From assembly GCF_000017165.1 (NCBI RefSeq), contig NC_009634.1:1-64000 (forward strand): a stretch of 64,000 nucleotides of DNA. The letters are read 5' to 3'. Positions 21,153 through 32,446 of the stretch are shown here, in pieces. A model generated the notes under the pieces. It did not search any database. It was not told the DNA's origin and saw only the letters and a list, made by a program, of their open reading frames with translations. The position numbers and the translations under genes were made by a program. Positions within the stretch are counted from its first letter, which is position 1; every line of letters starts with the position of its first letter. The DNA is from Methanococcus vannielii SB (GTDB lineage Archaea > AGJL01 > Methanococci > Methanococcales > Methanococcaceae).

Positions 21153-22442
21153 CTAAGAATATTTAACTTTTTTTAACTTTTTTAACTTTCTAAATGTAAT
21201 TATGGAGATTATTAAAAATACAGAAAATGAAGACGTTAAAGTTGCAATAGCACCGCCCGTAATTCCAAGATTAGATATTAAAATATAATTTAATATTGCA
21301 TTTAGGATTATTCCAAATGTTAATATATAGACTGGAATTTTAGCATATCCTAAACCTTGAAGTGAGGATGCACATATTGTATACATGCTCATTAAAAGTG
21401 CTGAAATTGAGAGTATTTTAAGGCTTAAGTTTGCACCATGATCAGATATTCCAAAAAAGAACATTAAAAGATTTTCTGAAAATAAAATCATAATTACTAC
21501 TGCTGGAAGCACAATTATGCAATTTAAAAATATTGCTTTTTTAAATTCTCCAATATCTTTAGATTTTGAAATTCTGGGAATTAAAACAACAGCTATTGCT
21601 GATGAAAATAAGAATAAAAACCTTGAAAGTAGTGATGCATATCCATAAGTCCCATTTTCAAAAGCCCCTAAAATTGAAAGAATAAATATACCGTCAAGAT
21701 CATTTAAAAGCCTGTAAGATGCAGTAGTTAGTGCAATTGGAATTGAATAATAGATTACGTCTTTTACTGAGATTTCACTATTTTCATTTAAATTATTTTT
21801 TGAGGTTTTATTTTTTAAAATTTTTAAAATTGAATAGTCTTTTAAATTCTTAGAGATTAAATATAATCCAAAAATTCCCCCAATTAAAAATGCAACAGAA
21901 ATTGAAAGAATACTTCCAAAAATTCCAAAAAAATATGTTAAAATTATTAAAAAAACGATTTTTGAAGTATTTTCAATAATCCATGTTTTTGAAAGATTTT
22001 TTATTTCTAAAGACCCTTGTAAAATCCCTCTACTCCATGAGATAATAACTGAACATGGTAATGCAATTGAAATTGCATAAAAATAAGATATTGGAAGGTC
22101 AATATAATTTCCACGAAGAATATACTTTAAAAATACCGTAAAAATTCCTCCAATAATCGATAATATAAACATGGTTTTTAAAATATCAAAAACCCATGGA
22201 TTAAATTTTTTGCCACTTTCTGAAATAAATTTTGCCATTGCAGGAGGAATTCCAGAACAAAAAACTATAACTAAAGTGTCTAAAATTGGCAGTAACCCTT
22301 TAACAATTCCAAAACCTTCTGTTCCAAGGATAAACGGGATGATAAAATAAAATAGATACGCTATAAATTTTGAATAAATATTTGAAAAAATCATATATGT
22401 ACTATCCCTTAAAAGCCCGTCTTTTTTAAAAGTTTTAAGCAT
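21153..22442 (-). CDS. Polysaccharide-type lipid flippase (MATE/MOP superfamily)
   Basis: A 429-aa integral membrane protein with about 12-14 hydrophobic segments, opening with DSTYMIFSNIYSKFIAYLFYF and containing the PPAMAKFISE and SWSRGILQGSLEIKN segments typical of the PST/MurJ-like branch. These proteins flip lipid-linked sugars across the membrane, for example for S-layer N-glycosylation or surface polysaccharide. No glycosyltransferases are adjacent, so the substrate is unassigned. The last residues form a lysine-rich cytoplasmic tail (FRKLKKLKKVKYS). Confidence 0.85.
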   Translation of the reverse strand: MLKTFKKDGLLRDSTYMIFSNIYSKFIAYLFYFIIPFILGTEGFGIVKGLLPILDTLVIVFCSGIPPAMAKFISESGKKFNPWVFDILKTMFILSIIGGIFTVFLKYILRGNYIDLPISYFYAISIALPCSVIISWSRGILQGSLEIKNLSKTWIIENTSKIVFLIILTYFFGIFGSILSISVAFLIGGIFGLYLISKNLKDYSILKILKNKTSKNNLNENSEISVKDVIYYSIPIALTTASYRLLNDLDGIFILSILGAFENGTYGYASLLSRFLFLFSSAIAVVLIPRISKSKDIGEFKKAIFLNCIIVLPAVVIMILFSENLLMFFFGISDHGANLSLKILSISALLMSMYTICASSLQGLGYAKIPVYILTFGIILNAILNYILISNLGITGGAIATLTSSFSVFLIISIITFRKLKKLKKVKYS

Positions 22443-22510
22443 AAACTCACAATTACTTAAATAATTTACTATTAATATAATTTGAAAACTAAACTTTGAA
22501 CAATTTTTAA

Positions 22511-23104
22511 CTATTTATTAATTAAATTTTCAACCATTTTTTTATTTTTCAGCGCAGATTTTAAATTAGGTTCTAAAATAACTGCTTTTTTAAAACATTC
22601 AAGTGCTTTTTCGTACTGACCTTTACGATAGTACTCTACGCCTTTATTATTCCATTTTACTGGAATTAACTGTTTTAACTTTTCACGGGTTTTTTCTAAA
22701 TTTTTTATCAATGCATTTGAATAAGGGTCGATAAAAAAAGCATTTTCAAAGTAATTCAATGCTTTTTCGTACTCCCCTAATGAATAACATTCAATTCCAA
22801 GTTTAAAAAATCTCTTAAAATTTTCTTTTTCAATTTCTTTCTTTTTCTCTTCAATTATTTTTTTATTTTTTATTGCGGGCGTGTACTCTGGATTCATATT
22901 CAAAACACTATTAAAACAACCCAGTGCTAAATCATATTCTTTAAGTTTTAAAAATACTACTCCTTTTCCAAAAACTGCTAAAAAGTCTTTTGGATAATTT
23001 GAAAGGATTTTATCATAGTACGTTAGTGCTTCGGTATATTTTTTAGAATTAATGAGGAGTACTGCATGACTGTGCCATTTTTGAATTCCTGAATTGTTAT
23101 TCAT
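22511..23104 (-). CDS. Tetratricopeptide repeat protein
   Basis: A 197-aa protein of TPR repeats with a basic linker. Repeats are seen at about 5-38 (WHSHAVLLINSKKYTEALTYYDKIL), 39-72, 85-125 and 152-185 (WNNKGVEYYRKGQYEKALECFKKAV). TPRs mediate protein-protein contacts, and no enzyme domain is attached. It is the second of two TPR genes 30 nt apart, so the two are probably cotranscribed. The partner is unknown. Confidence 0.88.
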   Translation of the reverse strand: MNNNSGIQKWHSHAVLLINSKKYTEALTYYDKILSNYPKDFLAVFGKGVVFLKLKEYDLALGCFNSVLNMNPEYTPAIKNKKIIEEKKKEIEKENFKRFFKLGIECYSLGEYEKALNYFENAFFIDPYSNALIKNLEKTREKLKQLIPVKWNNKGVEYYRKGQYEKALECFKKAVILEPNLKSALKNKKMVENLINK

Positions 23105-23134
23105 TTTTTCACTGGATAAATTATGGTTTTTTAA

Positions 23135-23494
23135 CTATTTAAAAGCATTTATTATTTTATTTAGTTTGTTTGAAGTATGATCTAGTTCAAGTGCTTTTTC
23201 AAAGCATTTTGAAGCTTCTTTTAGATTTTTATTTGCAAGAATGGTCCCTTTATCTATCCATATATTGTGGTTATTTGAATCAATTTCTAATGCTTTTTCT
23301 AAACATTGAAGGGCCATTTCATCATTTTTTAATCGATAATACGATTTTCCAAGCAGATTCCAAGTTTCAGAATTTTTAGAATTTTTTTTCAATGCTTTTT
23401 TAAAACAGTAAACGGCTTTTTCAAAATCAGGGTCTTCTGATTCAAATATTAATATCCCAGTTTCTATCCAGTCCTTTTCAGTCATTTTACCCAC
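23135..23494 (-). CDS. Tetratricopeptide repeat protein
   Basis: A 119-aa protein with three TPR units: IETGILIFESEDPDFEKAVYCFKKALKKN, TWNLLGKSYYRLKNDEMALQCLEKALEID and IWIDKGTILANKNLKEASKCFEKALELD. It is the leading gene of a two-gene TPR operon. There is no signal peptide or membrane segment. Function beyond protein binding cannot be assigned. Confidence 0.87.
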   Translation of the reverse strand: MGKMTEKDWIETGILIFESEDPDFEKAVYCFKKALKKNSKNSETWNLLGKSYYRLKNDEMALQCLEKALEIDSNNHNIWIDKGTILANKNLKEASKCFEKALELDHTSNKLNKIINAFK

Positions 23495-23700
23495 ATTTCG
23501 ACGTATTTTTATTCTGAATATATTTAATTTATTTTAATTCATATATTATATTTTCAAAATAAATAATTATTGTGTAGGTAAAAAATTTTGATAATTTATT
23601 GCTATATTTAAAATAATTCTAAAACGCAAAAAATAAATTAAAAAGCAAAATATTTGATTTTAAATAATTATTATTTAAAAATTATTTGAGTTATTCAAAT

Positions 23701-24633
23701 TTATTCAAATTCAATTGTTGCGGGAGGTTTATCCGTTACATCTAAAACAACACGTGTAACGTTTGGAATTTCAGATGTTATTCTTTTACTGATTCTTTTT
23801 ATAAGGTCAAAAGGGATTTCTGGTGTGTGGGCAGTCATTGCATCAAGTGATTTTACGAACCTCAATGCAACAACCCAGTTGTAGTCCCTAATATCTCCTT
23901 TAACGCCAGTGGCCTTTGTATCGAGTACCGCTGCAAAATACTGCCACAACTCTTTTTGAAGTCCTGTTTTTTCAATTTCTTCTGAAACAATAAAGTTTGC
24001 TTCCTTACATATTTCTAATTTTTCTTCAGTAATTTCCCCAAGTATTCTAACAGCAAGCCCTGGTCCTGGGAACGGCTGCCTATGTGCGATTTTTTCAGGT
24101 AATCCAAGTTCAGTTGCTAACTTCCTTACTTCATCTTTATATAGGTCTCTTAGTGGTTCAACAACTTCTAAAACCATTCCACTAGGAAGTGCAATATTAT
24201 GGTGAGTTTTAATCTGGCCTTCACTCTCTATCCAGTCTGGTGCAATTGTGCCTTGTACAAGAATTTCCTCACCTTGCTCTTTAGCAACTTTTTCAAATAC
24301 TTCAATAAATATTCTGCCAATTATTTTCCTTTTTTGTTCGGGGTCATCTATTCCTGCTAATTCGCTTAAAAATAAGTCTTTTGCTTCGACTATTTTTAGA
24401 TTAAGTCCCATCTGTTCCTTAAAAATATTCCATATTTCATTGGATTCATTTTTTCGCATTAGCCCCGTATCGACGTAAACTGCAAGCAACTGGTCTCCAA
24501 TAGCTTTTCCCGTAAGAACTGCTGCAACGGAACTATCTACTCCGCCACTTAATGCGATTATTGTTTTTCTACCATTGATCTGTTTTTTAATATCTTCAAC
24601 TGACTCTTCAATAAATGATTTAGCATCAAACAT
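23701..24633 (-). CDS. guaAb: GMP synthase ATP pyrophosphatase subunit
   Basis: The ATP-PPase subunit of the two-subunit archaeal GMP synthetase, converting XMP to GMP with ammonia from the separate glutaminase subunit GuaAa (not in this window). The PP-loop SGGVDSS lies at 29-35, [18 protein letters not shown] is the XMP-binding segment, and the C terminus [12 protein letters not shown] is the conserved GMPS dimerisation end. The length of 310 aa is normal. It precedes no partner gene but lies 41 nt downstream of pyrG on the same strand, grouping two amidotransferase steps of nucleotide synthesis. Confidence 0.95.
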   Translation of the reverse strand: MFDAKSFIEESVEDIKKQINGRKTIIALSGGVDSSVAAVLTGKAIGDQLLAVYVDTGLMRKNESNEIWNIFKEQMGLNLKIVEAKDLFLSELAGIDDPEQKRKIIGRIFIEVFEKVAKEQGEEILVQGTIAPDWIESEGQIKTHHNIALPSGMVLEVVEPLRDLYKDEVRKLATELGLPEKIAHRQPFPGPGLAVRILGEITEEKLEICKEANFIVSEEIEKTGLQKELWQYFAAVLDTKATGVKGDIRDYNWVVALRFVKSLDAMTAHTPEIPFDLIKRISKRITSEIPNVTRVVLDVTDKPPATIEFE

Positions 24634-24674
24634 GGAATTACCTCCAAAATTATATAGTATGCTTATTTGTACGT

Positions 24675-26577
<1,903 letters not shown>

Positions 26578-27147
26578 TTATTTAATATGTCTTAGTTCAA
26601 CTCCTTTTTTGTAGCAAAGATACATTACTCCAGTATCAAATCTTGCATCGTGAAAACCAACATCACTGCAACCATATGTATTTTTTGTAAATTTCAAGCC
26701 TTCTTTAGGGCATTGTTTTAAATAATCCATTAATTCAATTAGTTTTGGACGTTTATACTGCCTAACTCCCGGAATTTTGCAGATTTTTGTAAAGTGGCAC
26801 ATTGTACAAAATTTTTCTTTTGGAACATATTCTTCACCCAAACGCTCAATTTCAGCTTTTAAAAAGCGAATATCGAAAGAAATATTATGTCCAATTATCA
26901 CGGAATATTTTAGGTCGCTTAATACTTCTTTAATAGTATCTTCAAATACCAATCCTGATGAAAGTTCTTCTAAAATATCCTGCGTAAGCCCGTGAATTCT
27001 TGCAGCGCTCCTTGACATATGTTCTACCGAGTAATACTGATTAAATGCCTTTTTTATGTTCAATTCTTCATCGGTAACAAGGTATGAAAGCTGAGCAATT
27101 TGGCCAGGGTGGAGTCCTGTTGTTTCAGTATCCAAAAATACATACAT
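26578..27147 (-). CDS. DEDDh 3'-5' exonuclease (DnaQ-like)
   Basis: A 189-aa RNase T/DnaQ-type exonuclease. Asp6 and Glu8 in FLDTETTG, an Asp in GHNISFDIRF, and the HDARFD motif (His166, Asp171) supply all five DEDDh positions. A central cysteine/histidine cluster (CTMCHFTKIC) is present and could bind metal. Such proteins trim single-stranded DNA or RNA 3' ends. Its nucleic-acid substrate is not evident. It is separated from the helicase gene by the C/D sRNA gene on the other strand. Confidence 0.9.
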   Translation of the reverse strand: MYVFLDTETTGLHPGQIAQLSYLVTDEELNIKKAFNQYYSVEHMSRSAARIHGLTQDILEELSSGLVFEDTIKEVLSDLKYSVIIGHNISFDIRFLKAEIERLGEEYVPKEKFCTMCHFTKICKIPGVRQYKRPKLIELMDYLKQCPKEGLKFTKNTYGCSDVGFHDARFDTGVMYLCYKKGVELRHIK

Positions 27148-27256
27148 TTTTTACACATCTTAAACATCTTTAAATTCTATAACTTATTTTTAGAATAACT
27201 CAAGTTTATATATAAGGTTATTTAAGATTTAATAGAAATTATTATTCCGACTTTAA

Positions 27257-27326
27257 ATATGCAATGATGAGTGCCGACTTCACTGAGAATTCGTTCGATG
27301 AAGACAACGGGGACAGCTGAGCATAT
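27257..27326 (+). ncRNA. C/D box sRNA guiding 23S rRNA 2'-O-methylation
   Basis: All four boxes occur in order: C box ATGATGA (27264-27270), D' CTGA (27283-27286), C' ATGAAGA (27298-27304, one change from consensus) and D CTGA (27317-27320). An ATATGC/GCATAT terminal stem (27257-27262 with 27321-27326) closes a K-turn. The D' guide (12 nt) has a 10-bp match to 23S at 3536-3545, and the D guide a 9-bp match at 3833-3841. By the N+5 rule the methylated bases would be G3539 and C3837. Each guide is 12 nt, the length typical of archaeal sRNAs. It is GC-richer than its surroundings and ends in a T run. Confidence 0.85.
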
Positions 27327-27336
27327 CTTTTTTAAT
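27327..27336 (+). terminator. T run after the C/D sRNA
   Basis: CTTTTTTAAT directly follows the closing stem of the sRNA and fits intrinsic archaeal termination at oligo-T. Confidence 0.5.
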
Positions 27337-27366
27337 ATTAAACAGCATTTTCTTCAATAATTGCTT

Positions 27367-29622
27367 CTAAAAGCCGGATAATTTTTGTTGACCGTATTTT
27401 AACCCAAATTCGTCTAGTATTTTTTTACCGACTTTATCTCCAAAAGTAGAAATAATTTTTTCAGGATTTTTTAAAATATCCATTTTTGATTTTATTCCAA
27501 TGTTAAAAAGTCGTCTAGCTCTTACTCGACCAATATTTTTAATTTTTAAAAGTTCAATCAACTCTTCTTTTGCACCATATTCAATCCTAAATTCCATTTC
27601 TAAAAGTGCCTTGTAAATTTTATCATTATTTAACTTTACAAGTTTTGCAATTTCTTTTGAAGAATAAGTCATCCATCTAGCTTGGTCTACCTTGTATCTT
27701 AAAATTCCCGGCTCAATTCCATATTTTTCAAGAATTACTTCTTCAGGAGTTTCATTTATCCAGTCAAGAAACATTTTTGAATTTTTAAATGCTTCAATGT
27801 TTTCAATTGAATAGTCGGATATTTTTAACTTATCCATTTCTTGTATTAACTCAAGTTCTTCATCCATTTTAACCCTTAAAAGGGGCCTCATTTCAGTAGC
27901 CTTTGAAATTATGTAAAATATATACTGGTCTATGTTTGACCTATCCATATCGTTAATTTTTTCTTTTAGTTCATTTAACCCTTCAATTATTATTTCAGAA
28001 CTTAATGGGTCAATATATAATTCGGAAACACGTTTTCCAAGATTTGTAGGTTTGAATGATAAATTTGTTAATGTATCCATCCTTCTTTTTGAATCTAAAA
28101 CTAAATTATTTGAATTATCAAGCGTTAATTCTAAAACACGGTTTTTTTTTGGAGTAAAATCATCATCTAATGTTTCTATAAATTTGTTTTTTTCTAAAAA
28201 TTCCACAACCTTTGAAACATTCGTTAAAACTCCATGCAAATTTCCATATTGGTGTGCATAAAATGTATTTTTTATAAAATTAATTAATTCAGAAGTACTT
28301 TTTATTTCCAACGTAGCGATAAGTCCCAATATATGAACACGGAGTACTTTTTGGTTTGATAATTTTGAATAAATATTTTCCAAAGGTCCAGTTAAAGCTA
28401 AAAATGCTTTTTCAACGTCTTTTTCATTTTTTGCAAGGATTATTCCTTCACCATACGGGTCAAGGCCCGGCCTTCCAGCTCGCCCGATACACTGATGAAT
28501 TTCTAATTTTGGAATATCTATAAGACCGTTTTGACTGTAACGCCTGATATCTCGAATAATTGCCCTTCTACAAGGTAAATTTAATCCTGCTGAAAGTGTA
28601 GGAGTACAACAGATTACTTTTATAACTTTATTCCTAAATCCTTCTTCTACAGCTTTTCTATGCTGGTACGTAAGCCCTGCATGGTGAAATGCGACTCCTT
28701 TTTTTATACATTCTGAAAGTGATTTACATGTTTCAGTTGGGGTTTCTAAAATAGATAATATTTCTTCAGAAATGGAATTTAGATCGTTTAACTCTGCTTT
28801 TGAGAGATATTTTGTTAAATTATGTTTTTTAGATTCCCCAACTGCATTTCTTTTTGAATTACAAAATATTAAACAAGAACCCTTCTCATTTACTGAATCC
28901 ACTATTAAATCAGTTAAGTTATTTCTAGAAATCGATTTAACGGCCTTAAATGATTTTTTTTGAGAATCTTGATTATTTATATAATTTATTTCATTTTCAA
29001 GGTAAATTCCTTTTTTTAATTCGACAGGTCGCCATTCATCCGTTACTAATTTTGCATTTAACCAATTTGCAATTTCTTCTGGGTTTCCAACAGTTGCTGA
29101 AAGGCCAACTATTTGTGCATTAATGTTTTTTAATTTTGTTAAAATTACTTCTAAAGTTCCGCCACGTTCATTATCGCCTATTAAATGAATTTCATCGATT
29201 ACTGCAAGTGATAAGTCTTTTATCCATTCAATATTGTGCCTCATTAATGAATCCAATTTTTCAGACGTTGTAATAATTATATTATATTTTGAAAGGTCTT
29301 CCTTTGTATCATAGTCCCCAATAGACATTCCAACTTTTATCCCATACGTTTCATACTTTTTTTGAAATTCATCAAATTTTTCACTTGCTAATGCTTTTAG
29401 AGGCACTATAAAAAGTCCTTTTTTTCCAGTTAAATTATAATTTTCGTCCAAAACATGATTTAATAGTGCCATTTCGCCAATTAGTGTTTTACCACTTGCT
29501 GTTGGTATACATATTAAAAAATTTTTGGATTTATCAAGTAAGCCTTCTTCAATTACCTTTTTTTGAGGCGGCCTTAGTTCTTCAATTCCAATTTCATTAA
29601 GTAAGTTTAGTACATTTGTCAT
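27367..29622 (-). CDS. hel308: Hel308-type superfamily 2 DNA helicase
   Basis: A 751-aa Ski2-like ATPase that unwinds lagging-strand arms of stalled forks. Walker A PTASGKT (40-46), a DEIHLIGD Walker B and the QCIGRAGRPG motif VI are intact. The winged-helix and ratchet regions follow, and the C terminus has a helix-hairpin-helix (IKNIGRVRARRLFNIG). The ATG at 29622 is preferred because GGAA precedes it; an in-frame TTG at 29631 would add three residues. The length is slightly above the usual 680-720 aa. Hel308 and Hjm are the same family in archaea. Confidence 0.92.
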   Translation of the reverse strand: MTNVLNLLNEIGIEELRPPQKKVIEEGLLDKSKNFLICIPTASGKTLIGEMALLNHVLDENYNLTGKKGLFIVPLKALASEKFDEFQKKYETYGIKVGMSIGDYDTKEDLSKYNIIITTSEKLDSLMRHNIEWIKDLSLAVIDEIHLIGDNERGGTLEVILTKLKNINAQIVGLSATVGNPEEIANWLNAKLVTDEWRPVELKKGIYLENEINYINNQDSQKKSFKAVKSISRNNLTDLIVDSVNEKGSCLIFCNSKRNAVGESKKHNLTKYLSKAELNDLNSISEEILSILETPTETCKSLSECIKKGVAFHHAGLTYQHRKAVEEGFRNKVIKVICCTPTLSAGLNLPCRRAIIRDIRRYSQNGLIDIPKLEIHQCIGRAGRPGLDPYGEGIILAKNEKDVEKAFLALTGPLENIYSKLSNQKVLRVHILGLIATLEIKSTSELINFIKNTFYAHQYGNLHGVLTNVSKVVEFLEKNKFIETLDDDFTPKKNRVLELTLDNSNNLVLDSKRRMDTLTNLSFKPTNLGKRVSELYIDPLSSEIIIEGLNELKEKINDMDRSNIDQYIFYIISKATEMRPLLRVKMDEELELIQEMDKLKISDYSIENIEAFKNSKMFLDWINETPEEVILEKYGIEPGILRYKVDQARWMTYSSKEIAKLVKLNNDKIYKALLEMEFRIEYGAKEELIELLKIKNIGRVRARRLFNIGIKSKMDILKNPEKIISTFGDKVGKKILDEFGLKYGQQKLSGF

Positions 29623-29867
29623 GTTTTCCAACGTTTTAATTACTCTTATAATTTACTAGTTATCTAGTTTAAAAAATACCCCTATAATTTTATATAACTC
29701 TTAATATTCAAAAGTGAACTTCCGCTATATTTTAAACCATGGAATATTATTTAAGTCTTAAAACAAAGTTATTTTATTTAAACATTAGGTTCTGTAGCAT
29801 TTAACTTAATAAACTCTATAATTTAATAGATATAATAAGATATATATACATATTAATTAAAATATTA

Positions 29868-29888
29868 TTTGTAATACTTAATTACAAA
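29868..29888. promoter_or_regulatory. Palindrome 1 before cbiM
   Basis: TTTGTAAT-N5-ATTACAAA: perfect 8-bp arms (29868-29875 and 29881-29888), about 20 bp after a TATA-like element, where transcription would start. Form and place suggest an operator for a dimeric regulator of cobalt uptake. Confidence 0.45.
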
Positions 29889-29896
29889 AAAATACT

Positions 29897-29921
29897 AATC
29901 ATTATAATGACTATAATGATT
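29897..29921. promoter_or_regulatory. Palindrome 2 before cbiM
   Basis: AATCATTAT-N7-ATAATGATT: perfect 9-bp arms (29897-29905 and 29913-29921), 39 bp upstream of the cbiM start codon and 9 bp after palindrome 1. It could be a second operator or a leader hairpin. Confidence 0.45.
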
Positions 29922-29959
29922 AAAAAATACTTTATAATTTAAAAAATCAGGGTGTTATA

Positions 29960-30598
29960 ATGCATATACCGGACGGATTTCTCCCATTATGGTTAAGCGC
30001 AGTATTTTGGGTAATTTCCATTATATTTGTAAGTTTTTCCTTAAAATGGGCTTCAAAAGAGATGAATGAAAAAACAGTCCCGATGTTTTCTGCACTTGCG
30101 GCAGGTATTTTTGCAATTCAGGCCATGAACATGCCAATTCCATGGGGTACAAGTGGCCACATGATTGGCGCTGCACTAACTGCAATTGTTTTTAACAGTC
30201 CATGGGCTGGAGTATTAATGCTTGCACTTGTTTTAATTGTTCAAGGACTGTTTTTTGCAGATGGGGGCTTAATAGTAATGGGTGCAAATATATTTAACAT
30301 GGGTGTTATCGGCGGATTTTTAGGATACTATGTATTTAAAGCGTTAAAAAAAGTAAATTTTCATTTAAGCGTATTTCTTTCTGGATGGGCAGCAACATTT
30401 TTTGCAGCGGTTTTTTGTACAATTCAACTTGCAATTTCTGGAACATTTCCAATTGACTTAGGATTACAGTTTATGGGGATTTACCATGCCGTTATAGGTA
30501 TTATTGAAGGCATTATTACATTAGTTGTTATAAGTTACGTCTCATCTGTAAGGCCTGACCTTTTAAAGGTTTCTAAAAAGGTGATTACTCATGAATAA
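29960..30598 (+). CDS. cbiM: Cobalt ECF transporter S component CbiM
   Basis: The substrate-capture subunit of a cobalt (or nickel) ECF-type uptake system, 212 aa. The N terminus MHIPDGFLP places His2 in the metal-binding amine/His motif diagnostic of CbiM/NikM. Several transmembrane helices follow, with the conserved [17 protein letters not shown] loop. A GGGTGTTATA ribosome binding site is present. It overlaps cbiN by 8 nt. Co versus Ni selectivity cannot be fixed by sequence alone, though linked CbiN favours cobalt. Confidence 0.93.
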   Translation: MHIPDGFLPLWLSAVFWVISIIFVSFSLKWASKEMNEKTVPMFSALAAGIFAIQAMNMPIPWGTSGHMIGAALTAIVFNSPWAGVLMLALVLIVQGLFFADGGLIVMGANIFNMGVIGGFLGYYVFKALKKVNFHLSVFLSGWAATFFAAVFCTIQLAISGTFPIDLGLQFMGIYHAVIGIIEGIITLVVISYVSSVRPDLLKVSKKVITHE

Positions 30599-30917
30599 AA
30601 ACAATAAAGTAATTGTTTTTGGGCTAACAATTGCATTAGTAATCGGCCTTTTAGCACCTTTTTTAGCATCTGGAAATCCAGATGGACTAGAAAGTGCGGC
30701 TGAAAAAATTATGAACGAACACATTCTTTCAAAAAATTTAGAAGAAATCGGTCTTGAAGAAGAAGGAACAATCATACCTTCCCCAATGCCCGACTATTCA
30801 ATTTCTGGGATGGAAAAGCTTGGCGAGGTCATTGCAATGATTATAGGGATTTTCGTAATGACAGCTTTTGCATTTTTGGTAGGATCCATCTTTAAAAATT
30901 CAAGTTCAAAAAATTAA
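30591..30917 (+). CDS. cbiN: Cobalt transport protein CbiN
   Basis: A small 108-aa auxiliary subunit with two membrane helices (about 7-26 and 83-101) and an extracytoplasmic loop that includes [20 protein letters not shown], the CbiN family signature. CbiN works with CbiM to move Co2+. The start overlaps the end of cbiM, so translation is coupled. Confidence 0.93.
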   Translation: MNKNNKVIVFGLTIALVIGLLAPFLASGNPDGLESAAEKIMNEHILSKNLEEIGLEEEGTIIPSPMPDYSISGMEKLGEVIAMIIGIFVMTAFAFLVGSIFKNSSSKN

Positions 30918-31060
30918 TTTTATTACTTAAATACAATAATGTTTAATATATAAATATTGAAATATTTATATATTAATATTTCAATAGTTAATATCTAATT
31001 TTTATCCTTTTATTTTAATATTTTTAATTAAATGTATTTTTAAAAGTTGTTGGTGATTTC

Positions 31061-31363
31061 ATGATAAAACACGTTGTAATGTGGAAATTAAAAGACGAAA
31101 AATCTAAAAAAACAAAGTTTGAAAACGCTAAACTTATAAAATCACGTCTTGAAAACTTGCAAAATATAATTTCCGAAATAAAGTATATTGAAGTTGGAAT
31201 AAACCTTGAAAATTTTGAAAATAACCATGATGTCGTTTTGATATCTGAATTTGAAAGTTTAACTGCTCTTGAAATTTATCAAAAACATGAGTCCCATTTG
31301 GAAGTTTCAAAATTTGTAAAATCAATTACAGAATTAAGAACAGCAGTGGATTTTGAATTTTAA
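31061..31363 (+). CDS. Dabb (stress-responsive dimeric A/B barrel) protein
   Basis: A 100-aa protein with the dimeric alpha/beta-barrel pattern: MIKHVVMWKLKDE at the start, ENLQNIISEIKYIEVGINL in the middle, the NHDVVLISEFESLTALEIYQKHESHLEV core, and an HxxxHxxV-type end. Dabb proteins are known in plants and bacteria with varied and mostly unknown roles. It is inserted between cbiN and cbiQ on the same strand, with 143 and 130 nt on each side, so it may have its own promoter. Confidence 0.85.
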   Translation: MIKHVVMWKLKDEKSKKTKFENAKLIKSRLENLQNIISEIKYIEVGINLENFENNHDVVLISEFESLTALEIYQKHESHLEVSKFVKSITELRTAVDFEF

Positions 31364-31493
31364 ACATTTTTTAGTATTTTATTATTTATTTTAGTTATTA
31401 CCTATTTCAAATTATTAATACTATTTAAAATACTAGAAAAAGCAGATAACAATTTAAAAACTTTAGAATTTTTAAACTAAAAATGGTGATTTT

Positions 31494-32258
31494 TTGCATA
31501 ATTATCTATATGAACTGGAAAAAAATACTCTTATAAAAAGTCCAATTCATGACCTAGATGCAAGAGTTAAGCTAATATTTGTTATATTGGTGGTTTTAAT
31601 CGCCACGATTTTTAATCACATTTACATAATGGTTTTACTTGAAACTTATTTAATTATTTTACTGTTTTTTTCAAAAATACCTTTTTTAAACATTGTTAAA
31701 AGGATTTTAATGATTCTTCCATTTGGGATATTTATCGCCCTATTCCAGCCGTTTATCCGTGGAGAATTGGTAGTTTTTAATTTAGCAGGATTTAACGTAT
31801 ATGGTGAAGGACTTTATTTTGGAACTTACTTATTTTTGAAATTTTTAGTTTCAATTACGGCAATTGTTTTTTTATCCTCAACAACACCAATGTACGAAGT
31901 AATAAATGCAGGACGGAAACTTGGGGCTCCAAATATCATTTCGACACTTCTTGGAATGATGATAAGATATCTTTTTTTAATGTACTCTTTAATAGAATCT
32001 ACAAAAATTGCACAGACTTCAAGGGCATTAAATCGGAAAATTTTAAGTTATTCAAATATTTTAAATGTTTTTGGTTCTTTAATAGGGCTTACTTTCTTAA
32101 AGTCCTACGAACAAGGTGAAAGAACATATATTGCAATGCTTTCAAGAGGATACTCAATGGATACAAAATTAACGACTTTCAATGAAAAAATACGTTTAAA
32201 TGATGTTATTTTTTTAATACCTTGTCTTTTAATCGTAATTTTAAACTATGCTTTTTAA
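31494..32258 (+). CDS. cbiQ: Cobalt ECF transporter T component CbiQ
   Basis: The energy-coupling membrane subunit, 254 aa. Helices begin at about residue 22. LDARVKLIFVILVVLI near the N terminus and the coupling motifs at the C-terminal half (LIESTKIAQTSRALNRKI and YEQGERTYIAMLSRGY, containing the Ala-Arg-Gly-type signatures) are typical of EcfT/CbiQ. The start is TTG after GGTGAT. The ATPase CbiO that should complete the module is not downstream. Confidence 0.92.
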   Translation: MHNYLYELEKNTLIKSPIHDLDARVKLIFVILVVLIATIFNHIYIMVLLETYLIILLFFSKIPFLNIVKRILMILPFGIFIALFQPFIRGELVVFNLAGFNVYGEGLYFGTYLFLKFLVSITAIVFLSSTTPMYEVINAGRKLGAPNIISTLLGMMIRYLFLMYSLIESTKIAQTSRALNRKILSYSNILNVFGSLIGLTFLKSYEQGERTYIAMLSRGYSMDTKLTTFNEKIRLNDVIFLIPCLLIVILNYAF

Positions 32259-32446
32259 ATTATTTTTAGTCGGTATTTTCATGAGTTTATTGTTTAAATT
32301 TGTTCAAGGTACGTTATTATATAAACAAAGTTAAATAATTAAGTAAGTACATAATGCGGAAATTTAAAATTTAAAAATTAAAATTTAAAATAACAATCCG
32401 TTTACAAAATTTAACATATTTTTTAAAAAAACGTAGTTGGTAACTT

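Larger units (their letters stand above)
29632..29959. other. Divergent AT-rich region between hel308 and cbiM
   Basis: About 330 bp with no gene seen. It holds the promoters of both neighbours. TATA-like elements ATATATATAC at 29841-29850 and a second near 29690 are plausible for cbiM and hel308. The cbiM-proximal part carries the two palindromes listed separately. Confidence 0.5.
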
